DNA of 64,000 nucleotides from positions 4,278,001-4,342,000 of the forward strand of contig NZ_AP025281.1 of the NCBI RefSeq assembly GCF_024347195.1, read 5' to 3'. Source of the stretch: Aliamphritea hakodatensis (GTDB lineage Bacteria; Pseudomonadota; Gammaproteobacteria; Pseudomonadales; Balneatricaceae). Below the pieces are notes generated by a model. That model was not told where the DNA came from and made no database searches. It saw nothing but the letters and a program-made list of their open reading frames with translations. The position numbers were made by a program, and so were the translations under genes. This document shows positions 43,102-52,420 of the stretch, piece by piece; position 1 is the first letter of the stretch; each line of letters starts with the position of its first letter.

Positions 43102-43198
43102 TTTCCAAAACCGGAAACTTTACCCGTCATAATTGCCATTTAACGACACCTGTCCCCGTCTTACAGTGAATTTTTGATCATTGAGGTGAGGAACTCAT

Positions 43199-44179
43199 AT
43201 GTCAGTTACCCAGGACAATCGTTTCAGCCCACTGGCATCCGAGTCAGTACCCCGTTATGCAGGCATTGCCACCTTCATGCGCCTGCCCCACTACAGCATT
43301 GCCGAAGCACCCGATGCCGAAATCGGCCTGTACGGCATCCCCTGGGATGGCGGTACCACCAATCGCGCCGGCGCCCGCCACGGGCCACGCCAGATCCGCG
43401 ACGCCTCGGCCCTGATGCGTAAAGTTCACCCGGTACTGAATATCAGCCCGTTTAAGCTGGCCCGCTGTGCCGACTTTGGCGATGCGCCGGTAAATCCGCT
43501 GGCGATTGAACCCACGCTGGATATGATCGAAAACTTCGTGGCCGAAATGGTCGAACATAACATTATGCCGCTGGGTGCCGGCGGGGATCATCTTGTCAGC
43601 CTGCCGGTATTACGGGCGCTGGCGAAAAAGCACGGGCCGCTGGGCATGGTGCATTTTGATGCCCATACCGATACCTGGGACCGCTATTTCGGTGACTGTA
43701 AATACACCCACGGCACACCGTTCCGCCGGGCAATTGAAGAAGGTCTGCTGGACCCGAAACGCATCGTGCAGATCGGCATCCGCGGTGGCCTGTACAGTGA
43801 AACCGATGATGACTGGGGGCTGGAACAGGGCATCCGTGTGATGCGTATGGAAGAGTTCACCGAACTGGGAGTTGCCGGCGCACTTAAAGTCGCCAGAGAG
43901 GTTGTGGGCGATCAGGCCACCTATATCAGCTTCGATGTTGACTGCCTTGATCCGGTCTTCGCGCCGGGTACCGGTACCCCGGAAATCGGTGGCCTGACCA
44001 CTGTTGAGGCCCAGCAAATGGTACGGGGCCTGCGGGGGCTTAACCTGATCGGTGCGGATCTGGTGGAAGTATCACCGCCCTTTGATCCGAGCGGTGCAAC
44101 TGCACTGGTAGGCGCAACCCTGATGTGGGAAATGCTCTGCCTGCTGAGTGAAAAAGTCTCACAGGACAGAACTGAATAA
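43199..44179 (+). CDS. Agmatinase/guanidinobutyrase-type ureohydrolase
   Basis: 326 residues behind GAGGTGAGGAA. The two-metal manganese site is complete: GGDH, HFDAHTDT and SFDVDCLDP, in the arginase/agmatinase family (PF00491). Length and the start (IATFMRLPH, GIPWDGGTTNRAGARHGPRQIR) fit agmatinase or guanidinobutyrase, which hydrolyse a guanidino group to urea. The substrate cannot be fixed from sequence. It is transcribed after the LysR gene. Confidence 0.9.
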   Translation: MSVTQDNRFSPLASESVPRYAGIATFMRLPHYSIAEAPDAEIGLYGIPWDGGTTNRAGARHGPRQIRDASALMRKVHPVLNISPFKLARCADFGDAPVNPLAIEPTLDMIENFVAEMVEHNIMPLGAGGDHLVSLPVLRALAKKHGPLGMVHFDAHTDTWDRYFGDCKYTHGTPFRRAIEEGLLDPKRIVQIGIRGGLYSETDDDWGLEQGIRVMRMEEFTELGVAGALKVAREVVGDQATYISFDVDCLDPVFAPGTGTPEIGGLTTVEAQQMVRGLRGLNLIGADLVEVSPPFDPSGATALVGATLMWEMLCLLSEKVSQDRTE

Positions 44180-44193
44180 CCCCTGTGGATGGC

Positions 44194-44216
44194 CGGCCGG
44201 AGCTCACCTCCGGCCG
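44194..44216. terminator. GC-rich hairpin between convergent genes
   Basis: A 9-bp perfect stem CGGCCGGAG / CTCCGGCCG with loop CTCAC lies between the ureohydrolase gene and the zinc peptidase gene. No T run is present, so it may be a Rho-assisted terminator or a message-stabilising end for both transcripts. Confidence 0.6.
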
Positions 44217-44228
44217 CGTACCTGTCAG

Positions 44229-45014
44229 TTATAAATCAGCTACACCGGCGCGGATCTGCGAACGCAGTATTACCAGTTCCGGGAACCCGTAGAAAAAGCA
44301 AATTTTCTGCTCCGCAATGCTCACCTGACAGTCTTCCGGCTGCTCTTCCTCAACGAATATACTAAAACTCTCAGCGATGTCTTCAGCTGGATTGGTCGCA
44401 GCGTATTCAGCCAGGAAATGGTCGCGGTAACGGCTGTGCAGCACTTCCGCGGACTCCTCCTCAGCTTCACTGACCATCTGCGCAGTCCAGAACTGCCGGA
44501 CAAACTGATTGATGTACGAACCTTCCCGGGCACACCCTTCCTCCAGCTCAATCCGGTTATCACAGTCAGTATAATCAACCTCTATCTGCTCATGATTGAG
44601 GGTAATAATATGGCCCAGCTCATGCACCAGTACAAAAACAAGATTTTCCATATCCAGCCGGCTCTGTAGATCGACCGACTTCTCGTCTATAGACAACTGC
44701 CATTCCCGCAGCTCATCATCAATGGCAATCACTGAGGCCCCACCTTCGTTCTCCGGACCGCTGACATAATATTCCTGCACCCAGGCTAATTGCTTTCCCG
44801 GTACGATCGCAGTGAATATCTGCCAGATTTTTTCTGCCCGGGGCCGGTCAATCTGACGGGGTAAATAGCTGTCAGCTTCTTCGATCCTGCCATCATTTGC
44901 CCAGTAGAGAATATACGCTGGCCCTTCTTCAGTCAGAGGCGTTGCCCAGACAACGCTGTATATCCCCAGCAACAATCCACAACTGAGTACACCTGCAATC
45001 CAACGTTTAAGCAT
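44229..45014 (-). CDS. Secreted zinc metallopeptidase-like protein
   Basis: 261 residues. A signal peptide (LKRWIAGVLSCGLLLGIYSVVWA, cleavage near AT) precedes the mature domain. Zinc motif HELGHIITLNH gives HExxH and a further His six residues on, a metzincin-like or similar spacing, with the rest of the active site in the C-terminal helices (AEDIAESFSIFVEE). Homologues are rarely characterised. Acts outside the inner membrane. It is alone, convergent with the ureohydrolase gene. Confidence 0.75.
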   Translation of the reverse strand: MLKRWIAGVLSCGLLLGIYSVVWATPLTEEGPAYILYWANDGRIEEADSYLPRQIDRPRAEKIWQIFTAIVPGKQLAWVQEYYVSGPENEGGASVIAIDDELREWQLSIDEKSVDLQSRLDMENLVFVLVHELGHIITLNHEQIEVDYTDCDNRIELEEGCAREGSYINQFVRQFWTAQMVSEAEEESAEVLHSRYRDHFLAEYAATNPAEDIAESFSIFVEEEQPEDCQVSIAEQKICFFYGFPELVILRSQIRAGVADL

Positions 45015-45080
45015 CTGCTCCCTCTCTGTTCGTTCTTAATACCCGTTCGTTCCGTCACATTCTGTCCGGCTCACAGAGGC

Positions 45081-46163
45081 TTACCCCTCATGCGCCGGTA
45101 ACAGCACAAACTTACCCACATGCTGTTTGGTCAGAAATAATTGCTGGGCCGCAACAATCTCCGCCAACGGAAAAGCGGCCGCCAGCAAAGGCTGAATGTC
45201 ACCGTTTTCAATATAAGCAATCAGGTTAGGAAACACCGGCTCATCCCAGGCAGTCGTGCCGATCAGTCGTACGTCTTTCAGATACATATCCCGCATATCC
45301 AGATCCACCACCGGCCCGGCAATCGCGCCTGAAGACACCAGCCGTCCTCCCCGCTTCAGTAACTTCAGCATAGTCGGGAACCCCGCACCGGCGACGTTAT
45401 CAACAATCACATCCACCGACTGTTCACCCAGCAACGCCAGTAAATCTGCATCCCGGGCCAATAACTGATCAGCCCCTAACGGCTGCATCTGCGGGTGTTT
45501 ATCTGCACCGGCAACGGCAATTACGGTTGCCCCCCGGCGTTTGGCCAGCTGCACAGTGGCGGAGCCTACACCCCCGGATGCGCCAGTTACCAGCACCACG
45601 TCTCCTGCTTTCACGTCCGCCCGGTGCAGCATGTTTTCTGACGTACCATAGGCACAGGGAATGGTACCCAGCTGGGCATCGCTCCAGTCACAGTCAACAG
45701 AAAATACTTCTGTGGCGGGCACTTTTACATACTCGGCAAATGCTCCGTCAAAGTCTGATCCCATCCAGATATTATCCAGGTTGTCATAACCATGTTCCCG
45801 CATACAGGCCCGCACCAGTACCCGCTTACCCAGCAACCCCTTATCCACACCGGCCGCCAGCCCAACCACTTCTCCACAGCAGTCAGTCCCCTGAATAAAC
45901 GGAAACGGGGTTTCTTTATTCCAGCCACCGTCACTGCTTTCGGGGGTTAAACCGTCATCAGAGGCCGCACTGGTCGATTCAGTCACCGATGATGAATACC
46001 AGCCCAGGCGGGTATTGATTTCAGTATTATTGATCCCGGCTGCCAAGACCTTCAGCAGTACTTCGCCCGCGTTTAATTCAGGCACCGGCACATCTTTATA
46101 TTCCAGTCGCTCATAACCACCATTACCTGTGGTGACCACAGCTTTCATCATCTTCGCCATCAT
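45081..46163 (-). CDS. Zinc-type alcohol dehydrogenase / quinone reductase family protein
   Basis: 360 residues from ATG 46163 (AGAGG 7 bases before); longer starts are open upstream but lie before the ribosome site. The MDR fold shows a GroES-like N-terminus (about 1-140) and a nucleotide-binding GASGGVGSATVQLAKRRGA motif (about 195-215). The sequence resembles NADPH:quinone reductases and alcohol dehydrogenases; catalytic zinc Cys residues are not obvious, so a quinone reductase is favoured. It lies behind the MFS gene and is likely in its operon (95 bases apart). Confidence 0.8.
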   Translation of the reverse strand: MMAKMMKAVVTTGNGGYERLEYKDVPVPELNAGEVLLKVLAAGINNTEINTRLGWYSSSVTESTSAASDDGLTPESSDGGWNKETPFPFIQGTDCCGEVVGLAAGVDKGLLGKRVLVRACMREHGYDNLDNIWMGSDFDGAFAEYVKVPATEVFSVDCDWSDAQLGTIPCAYGTSENMLHRADVKAGDVVLVTGASGGVGSATVQLAKRRGATVIAVAGADKHPQMQPLGADQLLARDADLLALLGEQSVDVIVDNVAGAGFPTMLKLLKRGGRLVSSGAIAGPVVDLDMRDMYLKDVRLIGTTAWDEPVFPNLIAYIENGDIQPLLAAAFPLAEIVAAQQLFLTKQHVGKFVLLPAHEG

Positions 46164-46258
46164 CGCTCTGCCTCTGCATCTGACTGATAAAAAAGACCGT
46201 ATCCACCTTACAGCGGATACGGCCAACCTTGACAGAACTTTTTGTGAAAAGCAGCCTC

Positions 46259-47497
46259 TCACGCTACAGACAGTTTAGCCCGGGCAACTGCCTGCTTACG
46301 TATCCGGAAGCCATAGCCGGCAATCGCCGCAAAGGTACCGGCCGCCAGAAACACCCAGTGCACGCCGGCCATAATCAGGGCTGAGCCCAGCGCCACTGCC
46401 GCCAGCTCACTGCCCATAGAGACAGAACGGTACATGCCCATAGCCTCTCCCTGTTGCGCCTCACTGGCTTCATTGGACACCACCAGTGAAGTTGCCAGCT
46501 CGCTGATGGTCATACCGACACCGGTGAACAATAAGGTCAGTGCGAAGCCTTCCAGCGTACTCATCAGGGGCAAGCTGAGCATCCCCGCCGCCATCAGCGC
46601 ATGGCCCGCCATCCCCAGATTCGAAGTTGTCATCCGGGCCTTTAACCGGGCGCCTGCCCAGCTGCCAAACATCATCGGAATGCTGATGCATACGGCACTC
46701 CAGGCAATCTCCCGGGGGCCAAAATCAAAGACATCCACGGTGTATACGTTGAAGTATGAAAAATACATGCTGATTGCCAGGTAACTGAACAGCGTCAGCG
46801 CAAACAGCGGGGCCAGCTTCGCATCCTTTAACAGCGCCCAGCGGGAACTCTGCTGATGTCTGGCCTGCGCCTGCTGTCGCTGCTCCGCATTGGGCTTAGT
46901 GCCCGGCAGCCAGAGCGTGATCATCAGCATATTCACCAGCGCAAGCGACATTCCAAACATGAATGGCAGGCTGTAATCATTCCAGGCATAAGCCGCATAA
47001 CCGCCACTCAGGGGGCCGATAATCCAGCCCAGATTCAGGGCCATATTAATCCGCGCGAACAGCCGGGGTTTACTTTCAGGCGTGCTTATATCCGCGGCGA
47101 TGGCCTGAGCAATGGCCACATTGCTGTTAAAGAACCCCGCCCCCAGACGGCTGATCACCAGTAACCATAAACTGCCGGTATGAATCGCCACCACCATGCC
47201 CAGATACCCGGTAGCGACCCCCAGCAAGGTAAACTGCAATACCTGCTTGCGGCCGATCTTATCGGAATAACGGCCAAATAACGGCGCACCAAATAGCTGC
47301 CCGATGGGGTACAGCAAGATCACAGCCCCCAGCCACCAGACCCGGGCAACCTGATCCAGCCCGTGCAGCGCGGTAAATAATTCTTTTTCGGTATCCAGAA
47401 ACAGCGGCGTCAGTACCGGCGCTGGCATACTGAAACCGGCCACGGACAACAGTACCGTCAGGCAGATTGCCCATTGCAGTGAAGGGGAATAACGCAT
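46259..47497 (-). CDS. Major facilitator superfamily transporter
   Basis: 412 residues with twelve hydrophobic helices. The MFS signature between helices 2 and 3 reads GAPLFGRYSDKIGRKQVL, as in drug/proton antiporters such as TetA. Divergent from the FeS-type HTH regulator gene (47623), with three AT-rich inverted repeats in between, so it is probably under that regulator. The dehydrogenase gene follows. Confidence 0.92.
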   Translation of the reverse strand: MRYSPSLQWAICLTVLLSVAGFSMPAPVLTPLFLDTEKELFTALHGLDQVARVWWLGAVILLYPIGQLFGAPLFGRYSDKIGRKQVLQFTLLGVATGYLGMVVAIHTGSLWLLVISRLGAGFFNSNVAIAQAIAADISTPESKPRLFARINMALNLGWIIGPLSGGYAAYAWNDYSLPFMFGMSLALVNMLMITLWLPGTKPNAEQRQQAQARHQQSSRWALLKDAKLAPLFALTLFSYLAISMYFSYFNVYTVDVFDFGPREIAWSAVCISIPMMFGSWAGARLKARMTTSNLGMAGHALMAAGMLSLPLMSTLEGFALTLLFTGVGMTISELATSLVVSNEASEAQQGEAMGMYRSVSMGSELAAVALGSALIMAGVHWVFLAAGTFAAIAGYGFRIRKQAVARAKLSVA

Positions 47498-47528
47498 AAG
47501 CCGCTCCTTAATTTCTGATCCAGCTATT

Positions 47529-47606
47529 AAATAAACAAAATACTTTATTTATTCTGATAACAGATACTTATTAAGTAAAGCTTTTAGTTGATTAAATAAA
47601 TTAATC
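47529..47606. promoter_or_regulatory. Cluster of AT-rich inverted repeats between MFS and HTH regulator genes
   Basis: Three near-perfect dyads occupy the 125-base divergent region: AAATAAA N8 TTTATTT (47529-47550), TACTT ATT AAGTA (47565-47577) and GATTAA ATAAA TTAATC (47590-47606). They flank the likely promoters of both genes and are candidate operators for the adjacent regulator. Confidence 0.65.
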
Positions 47607-47622
47607 CCGCATAATTGATTTT

Positions 47623-48243
47623 ATGAATGACAGCAGCGACCGTATTCTCTATCTCCTCAAAACCAAAGGCCCGCAAACCGCCGCGGCACTCGGTAAACTT
47701 CTGGACATCACCTCCATGGGTGCCCGCCAGCATCTACTGACACTGGAAGAACGCCAACTGGTGAGCTGGGAAGATATTTCCGCCGGCCGGGGACGCCCTT
47801 CCCGGTACTGGCAACTCACCCCTCAGGCCTGGCAGCAGTTTCCGGACAGCCACGGTGAGTTGATGATCACCATGCTCGATTCAATTCAGACAGTATTCGG
47901 GGATGCCGGGCTGGAACAGCTGATCAGCCAGCGGGAGCAGCAACTGGACAGCCAGTACCATGCAGCACTGACAAACTGCCCCACCCTGACAGAAAAACTG
48001 GAAAAGCTGGCCGAACTGCGCAGCCTTGAAGGCTACATGGCACAGTGGCAGGAAGATGAAGAAGGCTACTGGTTCATTGAAAACCACTGCCCGATTTGCG
48101 CGGCAGCCCAACGCTGCCAGAATTTTTGCCGTTCAGAACTGCAACTGTTTCAGTCACTGTTCGCAGCACAGGCGACGGTTAACCGGGAGGATTATATTCT
48201 CGACGGCGCCCGGCGCTGCTCCTACCGGATAAGCCCGTTATGA
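47623..48243 (+). CDS. COG2345-type helix-turn-helix regulator with C-terminal cysteines
   Basis: 206 residues. The N-terminal winged helix (RILYLLKTKGPQTAAALGKLLDITSMGARQHLLTLEERQLV) is followed by a C-terminal domain with CPIC (around residue 158), CQNFC (around 167) and a later RRC near the end, as in SufR-like proteins where Cys residues hold an FeS cluster. It therefore may sense iron or oxidants. It diverges from the MFS gene and is the best candidate regulator of the MFS/dehydrogenase pair. Confidence 0.85.
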   Translation: MNDSSDRILYLLKTKGPQTAAALGKLLDITSMGARQHLLTLEERQLVSWEDISAGRGRPSRYWQLTPQAWQQFPDSHGELMITMLDSIQTVFGDAGLEQLISQREQQLDSQYHAALTNCPTLTEKLEKLAELRSLEGYMAQWQEDEEGYWFIENHCPICAAAQRCQNFCRSELQLFQSLFAAQATVNREDYILDGARRCSYRISPL

Positions 48244-48247
48244 CGGT

Positions 48248-48523
48248 TTAAAGATATTCATACCGGTTCACCACCGGCGCAGTTATGTCCCAGCGGCCGG
48301 ATACTCCGGCACGGATCACCACCCGGTGGCCCGGTGCAATCGCAACCCGGTCACCAAACTGCGTGTGAATCACCGCTTCACCCTGTTGCACAATGAATTG
48401 CACATCCTGATCGTAATCATAGGCAAACTCACGGATCTCACCGCTTTCCCAAAGCTCCCAGCTCTGACAGGCAGCCTGTTCTTCTGCGCCGGTGTTATGG
48501 ACTTCAATCATTTTCTCAGACAT
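48248..48523 (-). CDS. Small cupin-domain protein
   Basis: 91 residues forming one small cupin barrel, close to the DUF861 type: SWELWESGEIREFAYDYDQDVQFIVQQGEAVIHTQFGDRVAIAPGHRVVIRAG. The metal-binding His pattern is incomplete, so it may be non-catalytic. Its start overlaps the end of the GMC oxidoreductase gene by 8 bases, so they form one operon. Confidence 0.8.
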   Translation of the reverse strand: MSEKMIEVHNTGAEEQAACQSWELWESGEIREFAYDYDQDVQFIVQQGEAVIHTQFGDRVAIAPGHRVVIRAGVSGRWDITAPVVNRYEYL

Positions 48524-50216
48524 TCGGTGTTACTCCGTTCACTGCAGTTTGATCTGATAATTGCCCGCCCTCCGGCGGACGGCTGAAATACGCCGGCGCC
48601 CGCTCTGTTACCGTCGGTTTATGCAGCAACAGATCGCTGGCTTTTTCTGCCAGCATAATAGTGGCAGCGTTGATATTGGCGCTGGGCAGCGAAGGCATGA
48701 CCGAGGCATCAATTACCCGCAGATTCTGCACACCGCGTACCCGCAGCTGGCTGTCGACCACCGCCATGACATCCTCCTCCGTGCCGATTTTGCAGGTACC
48801 GCACGGATGATAAGCACTGGCGGCATCCTCCCGGATAAAGTCATCCATCGCCTTCCCCTCGCGGATATGAATCCCCGGGGTATCCTCGCGGTAATGATAA
48901 GGCTTAAACGCCGGTTGCCGGGCAGCTTCCAGCCCCAGATTCATAGCTTCACGCATGACCCGCCAGTCTTCATCGGTGGCCATATAATTCGGGTCGATAC
49001 GTAACGGATCAGTGACTTTATTACTGCGTAGACGGACATTGCCCCGGCTGGTTGGCCGCATCGGTCCGACACCGATCCGGTAGCCATAGGTGGTCGGCAC
49101 CGGAATCCAGTCTTTATCGAAAAACACCGGGAAGAAATGAAACTGTATATCCGGATGGACCGTCTCCGCTGAACTATTCAGAAACGCGCCAACATGGCAC
49201 TGATTCACCGCAGCAACCCCTGTTTTTGCGCCAAACCATTGCATACCCGCCCATAACATCCGGTGCGGCTGCAGCTCCCGGTTAAGAGAAACCGGCTGCT
49301 TGGTTTCAATCTGGATATGGCACTCGAGGTGATCCTGCAGGTTTTCCCCCACGCCCGGCAGGTTTACCTTACAGTCAATATCATGTTCGGCCAGATGTGC
49401 GGCAGGGCCTATTCCCGACAGCATCAGTAACTGTGGCGAACCGAATACTCCCGCACATAACAGGGTTTCCTGATCCGCTGAAACATCCAGTACCTGTTGC
49501 TGATACTTCACCTGACAGCCGGTCACAGCGGTTCCCTGAAGGTTTACCTTCAGTATCTGGCAACCGGTCCAGACTGTGAGGTTATCCCGAGCTGGCATAT
49601 TATGCAGATACGCAAAGGCAGTGCTGTTGCGCACCCCTTTCTTCACACTCATTTCAAAGCGGGAGACCCCTTCCTGCTGATAGCCATTTACGTCCTCCGT
49701 CAGTGGCCAGCCGGCTTCCTGACCAGCCTCCAGAAACGCTGCATTCAGCGGGCTGAGCTGTTCCTGACGCTGTACCCCGACCGGACCGGCGGTACCGCGG
49801 TAAATACTGTCCACCGTGCTGTTTTCTATTTTTTTAAAATACGGCAGACAACTTTCCCAGTCCCAGCCCTCGGCTCCTTCCTGCTGCCAGCGGTCATAAT
49901 CCAGCGGATGCCCCCGCAGCCAGGTCATACCGTTGATCGACGAAGAGCCTCCCAACACCCGGCCACGGGGTTGCTGAATTTCCCGGTTATTCAGATGCTT
50001 TTGCGGCTCGGTATGAAACCACCAGTTATATTTGGAAGTAGGTTTGAACGCTGACCGCAGGCCGGCAGGCATTTGCAGAATCCAGGATTTATCCGCGCTG
50101 CCCACTTCCAGCAGCAAGACCTCATGACCGGCATCCGCCAGCCGCCTTGCCACCACACAGCCGGCAGACCCGGCGCCGGCAACAATATAGTCATATCGTG
50201 TTTGCATAGTTGTCAT
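48516..50216 (-). CDS. GMC family oxidoreductase (choline dehydrogenase-like)
   Basis: 566 residues. FAD-binding GAGSAGCVVARRLADAGHEVLLLE at the N-terminus, GMC signatures GGSSSINGM and SGIGPAAHL, and the catalytic HPCGTCKIG region near residue 465. Choline dehydrogenase (BetA) is the best-known relative, but here no BetB, BetI or choline porter is adjacent; alcohol dehydrogenases of this family have other substrates. Upstream is a divergent LysR gene. Confidence 0.88.
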   Translation of the reverse strand: MTTMQTRYDYIVAGAGSAGCVVARRLADAGHEVLLLEVGSADKSWILQMPAGLRSAFKPTSKYNWWFHTEPQKHLNNREIQQPRGRVLGGSSSINGMTWLRGHPLDYDRWQQEGAEGWDWESCLPYFKKIENSTVDSIYRGTAGPVGVQRQEQLSPLNAAFLEAGQEAGWPLTEDVNGYQQEGVSRFEMSVKKGVRNSTAFAYLHNMPARDNLTVWTGCQILKVNLQGTAVTGCQVKYQQQVLDVSADQETLLCAGVFGSPQLLMLSGIGPAAHLAEHDIDCKVNLPGVGENLQDHLECHIQIETKQPVSLNRELQPHRMLWAGMQWFGAKTGVAAVNQCHVGAFLNSSAETVHPDIQFHFFPVFFDKDWIPVPTTYGYRIGVGPMRPTSRGNVRLRSNKVTDPLRIDPNYMATDEDWRVMREAMNLGLEAARQPAFKPYHYREDTPGIHIREGKAMDDFIREDAASAYHPCGTCKIGTEEDVMAVVDSQLRVRGVQNLRVIDASVMPSLPSANINAATIMLAEKASDLLLHKPTVTERAPAYFSRPPEGGQLSDQTAVNGVTPNV

Positions 50217-50379
50217 CTCATTATCCGGCCTGAAACCTTCACTACAGCGCTTCAGATCCGTTAATTCAGTTACAAATCACTATAAGGCCCGAATCTGCAT
50301 AAATATATTTAAATTGAAATAAGTATTACTTAAATATAATTTATAAAATTAAACTCAACCGACGACCTGCAAACAGCCT

Positions 50380-51234
50380 ATGCGCCACCTCGACCTGAAC
50401 CTGCTCATTACATTTAAAGCCATTGCGGAATGCCACAGCCTGACCCAGGCCTCCCAGCGGGTAAACAAAACCCAGGCGGCGATCAGTATTCAGCTGAAAA
50501 AACTTGAAGAGCTCACCGGCTGTAAGCTTATTGAACGGGGCTATCACAAAGCCGTGCTGACTAATGACGGGGAAGTTTTACTGCAGTACGCCCGGCGGCT
50601 GCTCAGCCTCAGCGATGAAGCCATCAACGCCCTGAATCCTGAAGAGGTCCGCGGCACGGTCCGGTTCGGCATTCCTGATGATTATGCCAGCCTGATCCTC
50701 AAAGAAGCGGTACAGGCCTTTGCCAGCCGTTATCCGGGGATCCGTCTGGAGATCCGTAACGATATCAGCCATAACCTGTTTAAAGGTCTTGAAAATGGCG
50801 ATCTGGATCTTGCCCTGGTCACCCAGCGGGAAACCGATGCCGGGGGCAAGATGCTGCGGCGCGACCCGCTGGTTTGGGTGGCCGACAAGCACTTCACCAT
50901 TCCACAGGGCCCGCTGCCTCTGGCACTCTACCCCCACGGCTGCGGCTTTCGCAAAAACATTCTGGATGCCCTGAGCAGCAGCCGGCAGGACTATTACATC
51001 GCCTTCGAATGCACCGGTGTCACCGGGGTTAAAATTGCCGTGGACAGCGGCCTGGCCATTGCCGCCACCGCGCCGGCACTGATTCAGCCAAACTGGCGAA
51101 TCATCAGTCAGGATGAATACGCCCTGCCCCGGCTGGACGCCATTGTAATCGAACTGCGGCACGGAAAATCAGAACCGGATACCGCCGTAAAATGCTTCGC
51201 TGAGAATATCCGTGAACGGCTGTGTGACGTGTAA
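50380..51234 (+). CDS. LysR-type regulator, divergent from the GMC operon
   Basis: 284 residues. Helix-turn-helix at about 15-62 (QASQRVNKTQAAISIQLKKLEELTGCKLI). The effector domain has the usual layout. The two start codons are 163 bases apart, so it likely regulates the GMC/cupin operon. Confidence 0.92.
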   Translation: MRHLDLNLLITFKAIAECHSLTQASQRVNKTQAAISIQLKKLEELTGCKLIERGYHKAVLTNDGEVLLQYARRLLSLSDEAINALNPEEVRGTVRFGIPDDYASLILKEAVQAFASRYPGIRLEIRNDISHNLFKGLENGDLDLALVTQRETDAGGKMLRRDPLVWVADKHFTIPQGPLPLALYPHGCGFRKNILDALSSSRQDYYIAFECTGVTGVKIAVDSGLAIAATAPALIQPNWRIISQDEYALPRLDAIVIELRHGKSEPDTAVKCFAENIRERLCDV

Positions 51235-51288
51235 AAAAACCGGATATTAACAGCGGTTTTTCCGGCTGCTCCAGACATCGGAAAAACC
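51233..51288 (+). promoter_or_regulatory. Alternative stem-loops after the LysR gene
   Basis: A segment AAAAACCG (51236-51243 region), CGGTTTTTCCG (51254-51264) and CGGAAAAACC (51279-51288) can form two mutually exclusive stems: left with middle (8 bp, terminator-like with T5) or middle with right (10 bp). It may be an intrinsic terminator with a competing structure. Confidence 0.55.
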
Positions 51289-51351
51289 AATAACAGCCAT
51301 CCGTATTTTCCATCTGACATCCTCATAAAAGCAGCTAGAATGCAGTTTCTC

Positions 51352-51369
51352 ATGGGATGTTCATCCCAT
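51352..51369. promoter_or_regulatory. 8-bp palindrome upstream of EamA gene
   Basis: ATGGGATG TT CATCCCAT is a perfect 8-bp dyad with a 2-base centre, 158 bases before the EamA gene start at 51527. The 9-mer CTCATGGGA occurs at 51349 and again at 51426. It looks like an operator for a dimeric regulator. Confidence 0.55.
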
Positions 51370-51526
51370 CAGGCAAGACCCGGTATAACTTCAGAAGACA
51401 CTGTTCACACAGGCCATTATCTCAACTCATGGGAGATGAGGTATTTGCATTTGGCTGAATACACAACAGCCACTACCGTGACAGTTTTTCAGACCCTCCA
51501 ACCGCCATTCAGGAGCAGGGACGATC

Positions 51527-52420
51527 ATGAACCAGAGCTACTTAAAAGGTGCTTTACTGATACTGGCTGCCGGCCTGTGTTACGCCTTCCAGCCGATCTT
51601 CGCCAAGGTTGCCTATGAGGACGGCGCCAATGCCATCGCCCTGATGCTACTGCGTTTCCTGCTGGCTGCCTGTCTGTTGCACCTCTATGTATTCCGGCAG
51701 CGCAAGCGTCGCCCGGCAGCTGAACTGACCCGGACGAATGTCGTAAAAATACTCGCGGTCGGCATGCTGGTCGGCGTCGGTGCCATGTGTTATTTCATGT
51801 CGCTGGAACGGCTGTCGATTGGCCTGGCGACTCTGCTGTTCTATATGTTCCCGCTGTATATCTTTGTGTTCTCGGTGATCCTGCGGCTGGAAACTATGTC
51901 GTTGCTGAAACTGGCTGCGGTACTGCTGGCCATTGGCGGCGTTTATATCAGCGTGGACCTCAACGGTGACCTGCCTGTGACCGGCATTTTATTAGGCTTA
52001 TTTGCCGGAGCCATCTATGGCATCTACATCATGCTCAACAACCACTTTCTGGCCCATCAGGATACGCTGAGCAGTATCACTTGGGTCAGCAGCGGCGCGT
52101 TCGTCTGCTTTGCGATTCCCTCCATGGCCGGTCAGGCGGTTTTCCCGGACAGTATGCAGGGCTACGGGGCGGTGCTCGGGCTGGTCTTCATCAGCACCCT
52201 GCTATCACTGACCCTGTTCCTGAAAGGCATCCGCCTGATTGCCCGTTCGACAGACACTTCCGTACTGGCGATGACCGAGATCGGCACCACCATGCTGCTG
52301 GCATGGCTGTTGCTCAATGAACAGGCCAGCAGCCGGGAAATTATCGGTGCGGTTGTGATCTTCATTGCCGCCCTGATGATCCTGATGACCGGGCGTAAGG
52401 CTGCAGGTCAGACGGTTTAA
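51527..52420 (+). CDS. EamA (DMT) family transporter
   Basis: 297 residues, ten hydrophobic helices in two EamA halves. The start GGAGCAGGGACGATC ATG is well spaced. Features: PIFAKVAYEDGANAIALMLLRFLLAA in the first half and ARSTDTSVLAMTEIGTTMLLAWLLLNEQ in the second. Substrate unknown; it overlaps the GlxA-type gene end by 4 bases on opposite strands. Confidence 0.92.
   Translation: MNQSYLKGALLILAAGLCYAFQPIFAKVAYEDGANAIALMLLRFLLAACLLHLYVFRQRKRRPAAELTRTNVVKILAVGMLVGVGAMCYFMSLERLSIGLATLLFYMFPLYIFVFSVILRLETMSLLKLAAVLLAIGGVYISVDLNGDLPVTGILLGLFAGAIYGIYIMLNNHFLAHQDTLSSITWVSSGAFVCFAIPSMAGQAVFPDSMQGYGAVLGLVFISTLLSLTLFLKGIRLIARSTDTSVLAMTEIGTTMLLAWLLLNEQASSREIIGAVVIFIAALMILMTGRKAAGQTV

Noticed and set aside
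48516..50216. Naming the GMC oxidoreductase betA
   Set aside because: No BetB, BetI or choline transporter is adjacent and the regulator is of the LysR type, so choline is unproven.
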